Shown: positions 17,376-28,100 of the stretch, piece by piece
Position numbering within the stretch: the stretch's first letter is position 1
Layout: every line of letters begins with the position of its first letter
Origin: Adonisia turfae CCMR0081
GTDB taxonomy: Bacteria; Cyanobacteriota; Cyanobacteriia; Phormidesmidales; Phormidesmidaceae
DNA length: 44,564 nucleotides
Direction of reading: 5' to 3'
Assembly (NCBI RefSeq): GCF_011009555.1
Contig: NZ_QXHD01000004.1
Span: 5,210,286-5,254,849 of the forward strand
Made by a program: the position numbers and the translations under genes
The notes under the pieces: generated by a model
What the model was told of the DNA's origin: nothing
The model's input: the letters and a program-made list of their open reading frames with translations, nothing else
Databases searched by the model: none

Positions 17376-18665
17376 ATGGCAACTTCACCACCCAACACCA
17401 CCCAACACTTTACGCCCCGTCCGAAGAAATGGGTTGAGACTCCTGACCATGATTGGAATGATTGGCAATGGCAGCTCAAGCATCGGATTAGTGATTTAGA
17501 AACAATCTTACAAATTCTCCAACTTACCCCAGAGGAAAAAGCAGGTCTAAATTCAGATCATAGGTTTCGGGTTGATATTACCCCTTACTTTATGAGCTTG
17601 ATAGACGCAGATAACCCCAATTGTCCGATTCGCAGACAAGTTATACCGTTAGGGAGAGAACTTCTCGCCTTTGAAGGGATGGAGGTTGATAGCCTGGAAG
17701 AAGATCAGCATAGTCCTGTGCCTGGTCTGGTGCATCGATATCCAGATCGAGTTCTGATGTTGGTTACCACGCACTGTGCCAGTTACTGTCGATATTGTAC
17801 CCGAAGCCGGATGGTGGGTGATCCGAAAGCCAGTGTCAACAAACAAGGAATAGATCTTCAGATAGAGTATTTACAGAACACACCTCAGGTTAGAGATGTT
17901 CTCATTAGTGGTGGTGATCCACTGACGCTCTCTACTACTTTTCTAAATTATGTGCTGTCTCGCCTGCGGGCAGTTCCCCATATTGAAATTATTCGCATTG
18001 GTAGCCGAGTTCCTATCTTTTTACCCCAGCGCATTACCGATGAGTTGTGCAACATGCTACGGCGATACCACCCCCTCTGGCTGAATGTGCATATTAATCA
18101 TCCGAAAGAAATTACCCCTGAGGCTAGCAATGCCCTGGCAAAACTGGTGGATGCAGGTATTCCCCTTGGCAATCAAAGTGTCTTACTGGCAGGGATCAAC
18201 GATTCGTTAGCCATTCAAAAAGAACTTGTGCATACGTTAGTGATAAATCGCATTCGTCCTTACTATCTATACCAGTGTGACCTGGTAAAGGGATCAGGCC
18301 ATTTTCGAACGCCCATCGCTAAGGGCATCGAAATCATGGAAGGCCTGAGGGGACATACTAGTGGTTATGCCGTTCCAACCTATGTAGTGGATGCCCCAGG
18401 AGGTGGCGGTAAAATTCCGATTGCACCCCAATATCTTTTGAGTCAAGGGGTTCATCAAGTTGCCTTACGCAACTACGAGGGCTACATCACCGTTTATCAA
18501 GAACCTGAAAACTATTTCTCATTCAATCAGGAAGCTCCACTCCCTGAAACTACCGGCGTATCCAGTTTATTGAGTGGACATCAAAAGCACATTAAACCAG
18601 AAAACTTTGATCAAGCCCATGATAGGAAAATGAACATCAAAGATAAAACAGTCACATCTGGCTAG
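17376..18665 (+). CDS. kamA: Lysine 2,3-aminomutase (radical SAM, PLP)
   Basis: 429 residues from ATG at 17376, close to the 416 residues of the Clostridium enzyme. Radical SAM cluster motif CASYCRYC, followed by TRSRMVG, whose Arg contacts the substrate carboxylate in the family. The PLP lysine lies in DAPGGGGKIPIAP. The two acidic residues that hold the side-chain amine of lysine in the known enzyme have counterparts in YQCDLVKGSG and TYVVDAPG, which favours lysine over glutamate or arginine homologues. It converts L-lysine to L-beta-lysine. The frame is open from 17253, but that start lies inside the NRPS and would add an unrelated 41-residue leader; the family-like part begins after 17376. 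No clear ribosome binding site is visible. It lies 55 nt after the NRPS and probably supplies its A1 domain. Confidence 0.92.
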   Translation: MATSPPNTTQHFTPRPKKWVETPDHDWNDWQWQLKHRISDLETILQILQLTPEEKAGLNSDHRFRVDITPYFMSLIDADNPNCPIRRQVIPLGRELLAFEGMEVDSLEEDQHSPVPGLVHRYPDRVLMLVTTHCASYCRYCTRSRMVGDPKASVNKQGIDLQIEYLQNTPQVRDVLISGGDPLTLSTTFLNYVLSRLRAVPHIEIIRIGSRVPIFLPQRITDELCNMLRRYHPLWLNVHINHPKEITPEASNALAKLVDAGIPLGNQSVLLAGINDSLAIQKELVHTLVINRIRPYYLYQCDLVKGSGHFRTPIAKGIEIMEGLRGHTSGYAVPTYVVDAPGGGGKIPIAPQYLLSQGVHQVALRNYEGYITVYQEPENYFSFNQEAPLPETTGVSSLLSGHQKHIKPENFDQAHDRKMNIKDKTVTSG

Positions 18666-18686
18666 TCTGACTATTTTCCCAAACAC

Positions 18687-18762
18687 CTGAATAAATCTGA
18701 ACTTTTATCTGAATAAACCTGAACTTTTCGGGATGTTTTCTGTCGGACATCTTTAAGATAAT
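18687..18762 (+). promoter_or_regulatory. Predicted promoter and direct repeats, right copy
   Basis: CTGAA at 18687-18691, 18697-18701, 18709-18713 and 18719-18723 (spacing 10, 12, 10) and GATAAT at 18757-18762. This is the same arrangement as upstream of the FAAL-ACP operon, here pointing toward the FAAL-PKS gene. Conservation of the repeat block above the surrounding sequence suggests it is still bound by a regulator. Confidence 0.55.
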
Positions 18763-18783
18763 AGAACCATAATAATTACAAAG

Positions 18784-18801
18784 ATGGATGCTTATCTCTA
18801 A
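18784..18801 (+). other. Five-codon mini-ORF, right copy
   Basis: ATG GAT GCT TAT CTC TAA (MDAYL), whose stop overlaps the ATG of the dead gene start at 18801. It is the counterpart of the mini-ORF at 10928-10911. Confidence 0.3.
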
Positions 18802-18835
18802 TGCGACACCAAACATATTAAGACATCCAATATGC
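18801..18835 (+). pseudogene. Remnant of the 5' end of a FAAL-ACP gene
   Basis: ATG CGA CAC CAA ACA TAT TAA GAC ATC CAA lines up codon for codon with the start of the live FAAL-ACP gene: MRHQTY-stop-DIQ against MQHQNFEDIQ. An in-frame TAA replaces the seventh codon (Glu), and similarity fades after about codon 10. The sequence is therefore a fossil of a duplicated gene start and not an active gene. Confidence 0.6.
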
Positions 18836-18989
18836 TAAATTGCATATTGGGCCATTAATTAACCTTAGAATCCATGTGAGGTTCTAAAGCTCTTGATTAC
18901 AGTCATCACACATGTTGTTATCTGTTTTTCGCCCACAACATTGAACGATGAGTGTGATTCATTCAGTGTTACATAATTACATACTGAAG

Positions 18990-19021
18990 TTTTTAAGACA
19001 GGAACGATCCAGTCTTAAAAA
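18990..19021 (+). promoter_or_regulatory. AT-rich inverted repeat in the FAAL-PKS leader
   Basis: TTTTTAAGAC and its exact complement GTCTTAAAAA flank a 12-nt loop (10-bp stem). It lies 140 nt before the FAAL-PKS start. No T-run follows on the plus strand, so it is not a standard terminator; an operator or RNA stem in the leader is possible. Confidence 0.35.
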
Positions 19022-19101
19022 AATTTAGTATTTGCAAGCTGTGCGCTGGCCAATCTTGAGTTTTAAGTTGAAAATTTTAGAAATTCTATAGTTTGTTGTT
19101 T

Positions 19102-19120
19102 CGTTCTCAGATTGAGAACG
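19102..19120. promoter_or_regulatory. 19-bp palindrome upstream of the FAAL-PKS gene (operator candidate)
   Basis: CGTTCTCA-GAT-TGAGAACG has perfect 8-bp arms around a 3-nt centre and ends 40 nt before the ATG at 19161. Size and position fit a dimeric repressor operator. No matching regulator gene lies in the window. Confidence 0.4.
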
Positions 19121-19160
19121 ATGGATAGGGCACGCTGTTGTAGATCATTCTGATAAACCC

Positions 19161-22100
19161 ATGGAACTCCCAGGTTCTTCTAATCTTATTGAATTACTAA
19201 GCTATCGTGCTGCCTATCAACCAGGTCAAACGGCATATACGTTTCTGCAGGATGGGGAAGTAGAGTCTGACCAGCTCAGTTATCAAGAATTAGAACAACA
19301 GGCCCAGGCGATCGCAAGGCAATTATTGCAAATTACGCAACCTGGAGCGCGCGCCTTACTCTTATATCCTCCAAGTTTAAAATTTATAACAGCATTTTTG
19401 GGGTGTTTATACGCAGGTATTGTTGCGGTGCCTGCCAATCCGCCGCGACGAAAGCAGCGGCGGTCGCGCTTGGGTGCGATCGCAAACGATGCCCAACCTG
19501 CAGTTGTACTCACCACAACCAACATTTGGCAACAGCTCCAAAAACAAAGTGCAGACTATTCTCACATTACCCATTTAGCGGTTTTAATCACGGAAGATAT
19601 CAAGCCTTCTCAATCGCTGGGTTCCTTGGCAATCCCTGCCATCACTGCCGATACCCTGGCGTTCTTGCAATACACCTCAGGCTCCACCGGGCAACCCAAA
19701 GGAGTGATGGTTAGCCATGGGAATGTGCTCCACAATAGCAAACTGATTCAAGCGGTTACCCATAGTTCTGCTGCCAGTCGATCCGTGTCTTGGCTGCCTG
19801 TTTATCACGACATGGGGTTGATTAACGGTATTTTTCAGCCGCTGTATGTGGGTTGTCAGTCAATCTTAATGTCACCCACTGCCTTTTTGCAGAAGCCCGT
19901 GCGCTGGCTGCAGGCAATCAGTAAGTTTCGGGGCACCCATGGGGGGGCACCGGATTTTGCCTACCAACTCTGTGTACAAAAAATTCGACCTGAGCAAAAG
20001 GCAGAGCTGGATTTGAGTAGCTGGACGGTAGCCTACAATGGCGCTGAACCCATTCGAGCGCAAATCATGGCTGAGTTTGCTGCTGCTTTTAAGGATTGTG
20101 GGTTTCAGGAACGGGCCTTTATGCCCTGTTATGGTTTGGCGGAAGCGACATTAGGGGTCAGTTGGCACCCCATTGACCAGGTACCAAAGGCTTTGACCGT
20201 CAGTACCTCAAGGTTGACTGCGGGACAGATTGAGGTAGTGGTCGAGACTGGGTCACCTCAGACTCAGACTCAATCATTGGTGAGCTGCGGTATTCCTCCT
20301 TCAGACTTGAATGTGCGTATTGTTAATCCCAAAACTGGGCAACGTTGTGCTGAGGGAGAGATCGGTGAGATTTGGCTAGCGGGTGAAAGTGTTGCCCAGG
20401 GGTATTGGCAACAATTAGACGCAACTCAGCTGACGTTTCAGGCCTATCTAGAGGAGAGAGAGGAAGGGCCTTTTTTGCGAACGGGTGATTTGGGTGGTCT
20501 GGTGGCAGGGGAACTGATTATCACTGGACGTCTAAAAGACCTGATCATTATTCGGGGACAAAATTACTATCCCCAAGATATTGAGCAAGTTGCTGAAGCG
20601 AGTCATCCAGCACTGCAACCTGGTGGTGGGGCGGCATTTTCTGTTGAGGTGGGAGAACAGGCGCAGCTGGTTGTTCTCCATGAAGTAAAACGCAGTTACC
20701 TGCGTCAGCTCAATGGCCCTGAGGTGATCAATGCGATGCGGCGGGCCATCTCAGAAACCTTTGACCTGCAGGTCCAAAGTGTTTTGTTGCTCAAACCCAA
20801 CGGTATTTTAAAGACATCAAGCGGCAAGATTCAGCGACGCGCCTGCCGCAGCGCATTCTTAAATGGAAGTTTGACGGCGGTGGCCCATGAAGAGTTTGAG
20901 GATATTAAAGAGACTCAACCAATGGCAGCCCCCCATGCCGAGTGGTACACGTCTGCCCCAACGACCCAAGACAATAATTCTCATCCCACCGCGTCACAGA
21001 TTCATCAATGGTTGGTTACTCAGTTAGCTCAACACCTGAACCTTGAGCCCGGTCAAATCAGTGGAGACAGACCACTGGCAGAATATGGCCTCAATTCGGC
21101 AACCGCTGTGGGAGTATCAGGAGAATTGCAGGACTGGTTGCAGCGACCGTTACCGGTCACCCTGTTGTATGACTATCCCACCATTGCGGCTCTATCCGAA
21201 TATCTAAGTGAACCAACGTCCGAAAAAGGCAATGTTCCTACAAAGCTTAGGGGGAGTAAAGGGGCAACGGAGACGCTCACATCTGAGATCGCAATTATTG
21301 GCATCGGCTGTCGATTTCCCAACAACATCAATAATGCCGAAGACTTCTGGCAATTGTTGCAGGGGGCTGACGATGTGATCACAACCGTACCATCCACCCG
21401 TTGGGCGATTGACAGTTACCCTGGTACCACCCATTATGGTGGTTTTCTTGAACAAGTAGACATATTTGATGCATCGTTTTTCGGTATTGCACCCCGAGAA
21501 GCGATCAGTCTAGATCCGCAGCAACGACTGTTGCTAGAAGTGAGTTGGGAAGCCATTGAAGATTCTGTTCAAGCTCCTAGCAGACTCTCCGGGAGAGAGA
21601 TTGGTGTCTTTATTGGCATTAGCACCCATGACTATACCCGGCTGCTAGAACAAGCTGGAGAAGTGGGCCCCTACTTTGGCACCGGGAACGCCTTTAGTAC
21701 CGCTGCTGGAAGACTGTCCTATAGTTTGGGCTTGACAGGCCCTAGTGTAGCAATTGACACGGCCTGTTCTTCATCCTTAGTGGCCGTTCATAATGCTTGT
21801 CAAAGCTTGCGTCTGGGAGAATGTGAACAGGCTCTGGCAGGCGGTGTCAATCTAATTTTGACCGCTGAGAACAGTGTTGCCCTCTCTGAGGCACAAATGT
21901 TAACGCCTGATGGTAAATGCAAAACCTTTGATGCTGACGCCAATGGATATGTTCGCGGAGAAGGTTGCGGCGTGATTCTCCTGAAGCGATTGTCGGATGC
22001 ATTGAAGGATGGCGATCCAATTCATGCAATTATTCGTGGGTCAGCGGTGAACCAGGATGGTCGCAGCAATGGATTAACGGCCCCTAATGGTTTAGCTCAG

Positions 22101-25100
22101 CAACAGGTGATCCAGTCAGCCTTGTTGGATGCAGGCGTAATGCCCGCAGAGATTGATTACGTTGAAGCCCATGGCACTGGAACAGCGTTGGGAGATCCCA
22201 TTGAGTTAACTGCTATACAAACAGTCATGGCTGCCGGGCAATCGTCGGATCAAACATCGGATCAAGCATCGGATCAAGAACAGCAGCCCCTATGGGTGGG
22301 GTCAGTGAAAACAAATCTAGGTCATCTGGAGGCGGCAGCTGGGATTGCTGGGTTGATTAAGGTGGTGCAATCCTTGCAACATGGTCAGATTCCGGCTCAT
22401 TTGCATCTACAGCAACCCACACCCCATTTCGATTGGAATGGTTTACAAGTACCGACTCAAACAAGACCATGGCCGGAGCATCAGACCGGGTCTTGGAAAG
22501 CCGGAGTGAGTTCGTTTGGCTTTAGTGGGACCAATGCCCATGTTGTTTTAGAAGCGGTTTCGGAAAAGCCTTCTAGTATCACTTCCCCAGGTATCGACCG
22601 TCCGTTACACCTGTTGGGATTATCTGCTGCTACCCCTGAAGCGTTATCAGAGCTATGCCAAAAGTACTGTGACTATCTTGTCACTCATCCAGAGATTAAT
22701 TTAGCCGATCTTTGCTTTAGCGCTAATGCAGGTCGATCTCACTTTAGACAGCGGTTAGCGCTAACCGCTGTCTCTGTACCCGAGCTGGTAAAGCAATTAA
22801 GAAATAACAGCCAGGCATCAGCGACAGTAGGGAGTGGAAGCAGAGCAGGCGTTCAACAGACTCCCAACGTCGCCTTTCTGTTTACTGGTCAAGGTTCCCA
22901 GTATGCAGAGATGGGACGAGAACTATATGAGACTCAACCACTATTCCGGCAGATTCTCGACCACTGTAACAACAGTCTACGCCCTTATCTAGATCTAGAT
23001 ATTCTCCAAATCCTTTACCCGAATATATCGGAAGAAGGGAAGGCACAAGGCCAGCCCCTACACATTGATCCAAGGCAGGCACAAGGCCAGCCTCTACAGT
23101 CTGATTACACATCTCCCCTTAACCAAACCGCCTATACCCAACCGGCTCTATTTGTCATCGAATACGCCCTATGCCAACTCTGGCAATCCTGGAGCATCAA
23201 GCCATCCATTGTTATAGGCCACAGTATTGGCGAAATTGTCGCCGCCTGTGTCGCTGGCGTCTTTAGCTTAGAAGATGGCTTGAAACTCAGTGCCATGCGA
23301 GGTCAGCTGATGCAGCAGTTGCCCGCTGGTGGAGCCATGGTTTCGGTAATGGCGGCTGTGGGGCAGGTTAAATCTGTGTTGGCGGCTAAGGATGACGTGA
23401 CAATTGCCGCCATTAATGGTCCTGAGAGTACGGTGATCTCAGGGGAAGAATCTGCGGTTCAAGCTGTCGCGCAACAGTTGGCAGCCCAAGGAATCAAGAC
23501 TAAGCAGCTTCAGGTCTCCCATGCCTTCCATTCCCCCTTAATGGCACCGATATTGGATAAGTTTGAGCAGGTGGCCAGACAGATTAGTTACTCATTACCT
23601 CAACTCAAACTGATTTCCAATGTTACAGGCCAGGTGGTCACGGATGACGTGGCAACGCCTGAGTACTGGTGTCGTCACATTCTTGCCCCGGTCAACTTTA
23701 CTACTGGCATGGGATGTTTAGAGTCAGAAGAGATCAACATCTTCCTGGAATGTGGGCCTCAACCGATTCTGTTGGGCATGGGCCGACAATGTTTATCAGA
23801 GGATGGGGAGAAAGCCTGGCTACCTTCCCTTAGATCTGGTCAAAGTGACTGGCAGCAGCTACTCTCCAGTTTGGGACAGCTTTATAGTAAAGGTGTAGAT
23901 ATTGATTGGCCTGGCTTTGACCGGGACTATCCCCAACGTCGCAAAGTCTCTCTGCCCACCTATCCGTTCCAACGGCAACGCTATTGGGTTGATACTCCCA
24001 AACAGCAGATTCAAACTGCTTCAAACAGTAGTTCCCAGGTCACTGAACTGTTAGACCAAGGAGATATCTCTCAACTCAACCAGCTGCTCTCAACCCAGAA
24101 TCATTCTCCTATTGCTACAGAGACAATAGAACAGTTGGTCAAAGTCCATCAGCAACAACTGGCTGCTCAATCGATCCAGGATTTGCTGTATGCAGTCCAG
24201 TGGCAGCAGCAAGCAGCTCCTGCTATAGACGAATATCAGCCTCACCACTGGCTAATTTTTACTCAATCTGTGGAGCTAGGGGATGCGATCGCATCCCAAT
24301 TACGCCACCATGGCCAAACCAGTACGTTGGTGACTTTAGCAGAGGAACTGCCCCAGAACAATGACCCCGTTAACTATGTTCTGCAGCCGGATAGTCCTGA
24401 TGCCTATGCCCGACTATGGACCCACCTAAGCCAGACCAACACCTTGCCAGTTGCCGGTATTCTTTGGCTCCGGAGTCTGGAAGAGATTAATTTAACAGAC
24501 CTTACTGCAGATGTTCTAGATAGAACAGTCAACCAGCAATGCACCGAATTGCTACAGCTAATGCAAAGCATGGTAACGCAACCTGAACTCTCCCAAACCA
24601 AGTTGTGGGTATTGACCCAGGATGGAGTGGCCTTGGAGACTGACCGACCTGCTCTTGTCCAGGCTCCTGTGCGCGGCATGGGGCGCATCTTTGGCCTGGA
24701 ACATCCCCATCAATGGGGCGGCCTGATCGATCTGGATGGTCAGGCTACGATGGAGCACCATGCCCAATGGCTGACCACCGAAATCTTAACCAATCACACT
24801 GAAGAACAAGTTGCCTATCGCAGGAATCATCAACGTTATGTGGCCAGGCTGGTACGCACTCAGCCTAAACCAGATACCCCATTAACAATTGATCCGGAGA
24901 GTAGCTATTTGCTCAGTGGCGGGCTGGGTGGTTTGGGGCTGACTGTGGCCCAATGGCTGGTGGAACAAGGGGCTCGTTATCTGGTTCTCGTAAGTCGACA
25001 GGGGGCCAATACCCCAGAAAAAGAAGCCGTCATTGCCCAGTTGCGATCGCAAGGTTGTCAGGTTGTTATGCCTGTCGTGGACATTAATGATGCCATGGCG

Positions 25101-28100
25101 CTGCAAACAACCTTGTCCCCATTATCCGAGTCATGGCCACCCATGCGAGGGGTGATCCATGCCGCTGGGATTGATGGTGACTTACATCCCATTGAGTCAT
25201 TGAACCAGTCCACACTGGCGAAGACGTTAGCTCCTAAGGTAAAAGGCAGCTGGAATCTGCATCAACTCAGTTTGGAATGGGATTTAGACTTTTTCGTCAA
25301 CTTCAGTTCGATTGCTGCCGTTTGGGGGTCGGCGCATCAGGCCCATTATGGTGCGGCCAATGAATTTCAGAATCTGTTAAGTCACTATCGACAGGGTCAG
25401 GGGTTACCCAGTCTGACGGTACATTGGTCTGCGATCGCAGGCAGTGGCATGGTGAACCAGGCTGACGCCTCCCAGGTAAAACGGCTCTCTGAAATTGGCA
25501 TTACCCCTCTATCATTGCCCCAAATGACAGCTACCTTAGGACAGTTGCTCAGCACTTCAGCGCAGCAATGTGTAGTGGCCACCGTGGACTGGCAACAATT
25601 CAATGCGGTCTATCAGACCGGTCGGCATCGAAGCTTATTAGACCCGTTGGTTGAACCGGAGGCGTTAGCAACCGAGCCTCCGATTCAGACGGATTGGATG
25701 GATCAAATTCTGTCATTGCCAAGAGCAGAACAACTTGAGCGTCTAAAGCACACCGTTCAACAAGCAGTGGCCCGTGTATTGGGACTTCCTTCCACGTCTC
25801 TGCCCGATCCTCAAGTGGGCTTTTTCGAATTGGGAATGGATTCGCTGATGGCGGTGGATCTGCGCAGCCGCCTGACACAATTGTTAGGAGTGGCCTTACC
25901 CACTACGGTGGCCTTTGACTTTCCCAATATTGAACAGCTTAGCCGTTACTTGGCCAGTGAAGTACTAGAACTTACTGATCAATCCCAGAGGAAAACAACG
26001 TTACCCCCACAGCGCCAAGCATTAGATGAACCTATAGCGATTGTAGGGATGGGCTGTCGTCTGCCCGGTGGAATTGATTCACCTGAGCAATTCTGGCAGC
26101 TGCTCCAAGCCGGTCAGGATGCCCGCAGTGAGATTCCCCCTGAGCGATGGGATATTGATGCTTACTATGATCCAGACCCAGAAGCCACCGGTAAGATGCT
26201 CACCCGCTATGGCCATTTTGTCGAAGGTGTGGACCAATTTGACCCCAGCTTCTTTGGTATTTCTCCCCGCGAAGCCGTTGCCATCGACCCCCAACATCGA
26301 TTGCTGTTAGAAGTCAGTTGGGAAGCCCTTGAGCGCGCCGGACAAAAATTAGAACGTCTCTCCGCAGCAATGGTTGGGGTATTTGTTGGCAATGATGGCC
26401 ATGACTATGAGCAACTGCTTCAGCAGCATCTACAACAATCTCCCGACAGTCCCCTGGCGACCTACGCAGGTAGCGGCAATCATATCTCCAGTGCCGCAGG
26501 CCGACTGGCTTATACCCTGGGGTTTACCGGACCTACCATAACCCTGGATACCGCCTGTTCTTCATCCTTGGTCGCCGTCCATCAAGCCTGCAACAGTTTA
26601 CGCCTGGGCGAATGTTATATGGCCCTGGCCGGTGGGGTGAAATTACATCTGACCCCCAACGCTTACATTGGCACCTCCAGAGCCAGAATGATATCGGCGG
26701 ATGGTCGCTGCAAGACCTTTGATGAGAGTGCCGATGGCTATGGTCGAGGCGAGGGCTGTGGCATGATCGTGCTGAAGCGCTTGAGCGAGGCTGAACGGGA
26801 TGGCGATCCGATTTTGGCGTTGATTCGCGGCAGTGCTGTCAATCAGGATGGCCCCAGCAGCGGATTGACGGTGCCCAATGGCCAGGCGCAGCAACGCCTA
26901 ATCCAACAAGCCTTGGATCAGGCCAAGGTGCAACCGATAGACGTGAGTTATCTGGAGGCCCATGGCACCGGCACCTCTCTAGGGGACCCGATAGAAGTGA
27001 ATGCGGCCATGGCCGTTCTAGGAGAAGATCGTAACGCGACACATCCCCTGTGGATTGGCTCAGTTAAAACCAATATTGGTCATTTGGAAGCAGCGGCTGG
27101 CATTTCAGGATTGATGAAAGTGGTGCTTGCATTACAGCATCAACAACTCCCAGCCCACCTGCATTTGAACAATCCTAATCCTAAAATTGATTGGCCAGAC
27201 TGGTTGCAGGTGCCTCAAAAACTGACCCACTGGCATAACCCAGGACAGCAACGTTTAGCCGGGGTGAGTTCCTTTGGCTTTACGGGCACCAATGCCCATG
27301 TGGTGATCGAAGAAGCACCGGTGCCAACGGAAATAATTCAGACACCCACAAACCGGCCATCCCATGTGCTAGCAATATCAGCCAAGACTGAAGAGAGTTT
27401 GGACCAGTTAGCCCAGTGCTACTGTAAGTATCTTGAAAGTCATCCGCAACAATTACTGGCAGATGTGTGTTTTAGTGCTAGTACAGGACGATTGGCCCAT
27501 GCCCATCGACTGGCTGTGGTAGCAGAAACCGGAACAGCAGCGGCAGCGCAACTCAGCGCATTTGCTGCAGGACAAGTGGAATCGGAATTGGTTAAGGGGA
27601 CTCTTAAGACAGCTGAAACACCTAAAGTTGCCATACTGTTCACCGGTCAAGGGTCACAATATGTCAATATGGCCCGAGAACTCTATAATAATCAGCCCAC
27701 GTTTAAACTAACTTTAGACCGATGTAGCGAGATTCTCAATACCTATCTGGATAGACCTTTATTAGAAATACTCTATCCAGATGAGAGTACAGAAGTAAGC
27801 GATGCTCTATTGAATCAAACGGCATATACTCAACCGGCCCTATTTGCCATTGAGTATGCCCTCTATCAACTGTGGCATTCCTGGGGCATTGTCCCTTCTG
27901 TTGTGATGGGTCACAGTATTGGTGAACTTGTTGCAGCTTGTATTGCTGGAGTCTTTAGTCTAGAAGATGGTTTGAAACTCAGTGCCACACGGGGCAAGCT
28001 GATGCAGCAATTACCTGCGGGGGGAGCGATGGTCTCGGTGATGGCCTCTGTTGAAAGACTTAGTACTTTCATGACAGACAATGTCACCATTGCCGCTATC

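Larger units (their letters stand above)
18675..18835 (+). repeat. Inverted repeat, right copy: duplicated FAAL-ACP promoter and leader
   Basis: Begins about 10 nt after the aminomutase stop codon and matches the minus strand of 10877-11037. Conserved parts are the CTGAA repeat block (two differences in 54 bases), GATAATAGAA, GATGGATGCTTAT and the first codons after ATG. With the left copy it brackets the NRPS-aminomutase cassette. Confidence 0.85.
18666..19160. other. Intergenic region upstream of the FAAL-PKS gene
   Basis: 495 bases. The first third (18675-18835) is the right inverted-repeat copy with promoter-like elements, mini-ORF and dead gene start. The rest is AT-rich and contains a 10-bp-stem inverted repeat (18990-19021) and a 19-bp palindrome (19102-19120) close to the next start codon. 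No further ORF of note. If the repeat promoter at about 18760 drives the PKS, its 5' untranslated region is about 390 nt. Confidence 0.6.

Noticed and set aside
18990..19021. Rho-independent terminator after the aminomutase
   Set aside because: The stem is AT-rich and is followed by A residues, not T, on the plus strand; it also lies more than 300 nt after the stop codon.
22245..22280. Short CRISPR-like repeats (also 23041-23096 and 38875-38930)
   Set aside because: Repeats are in-frame, directly tandem or at 36-nt period inside coding sequence, without spacers of unique sequence.
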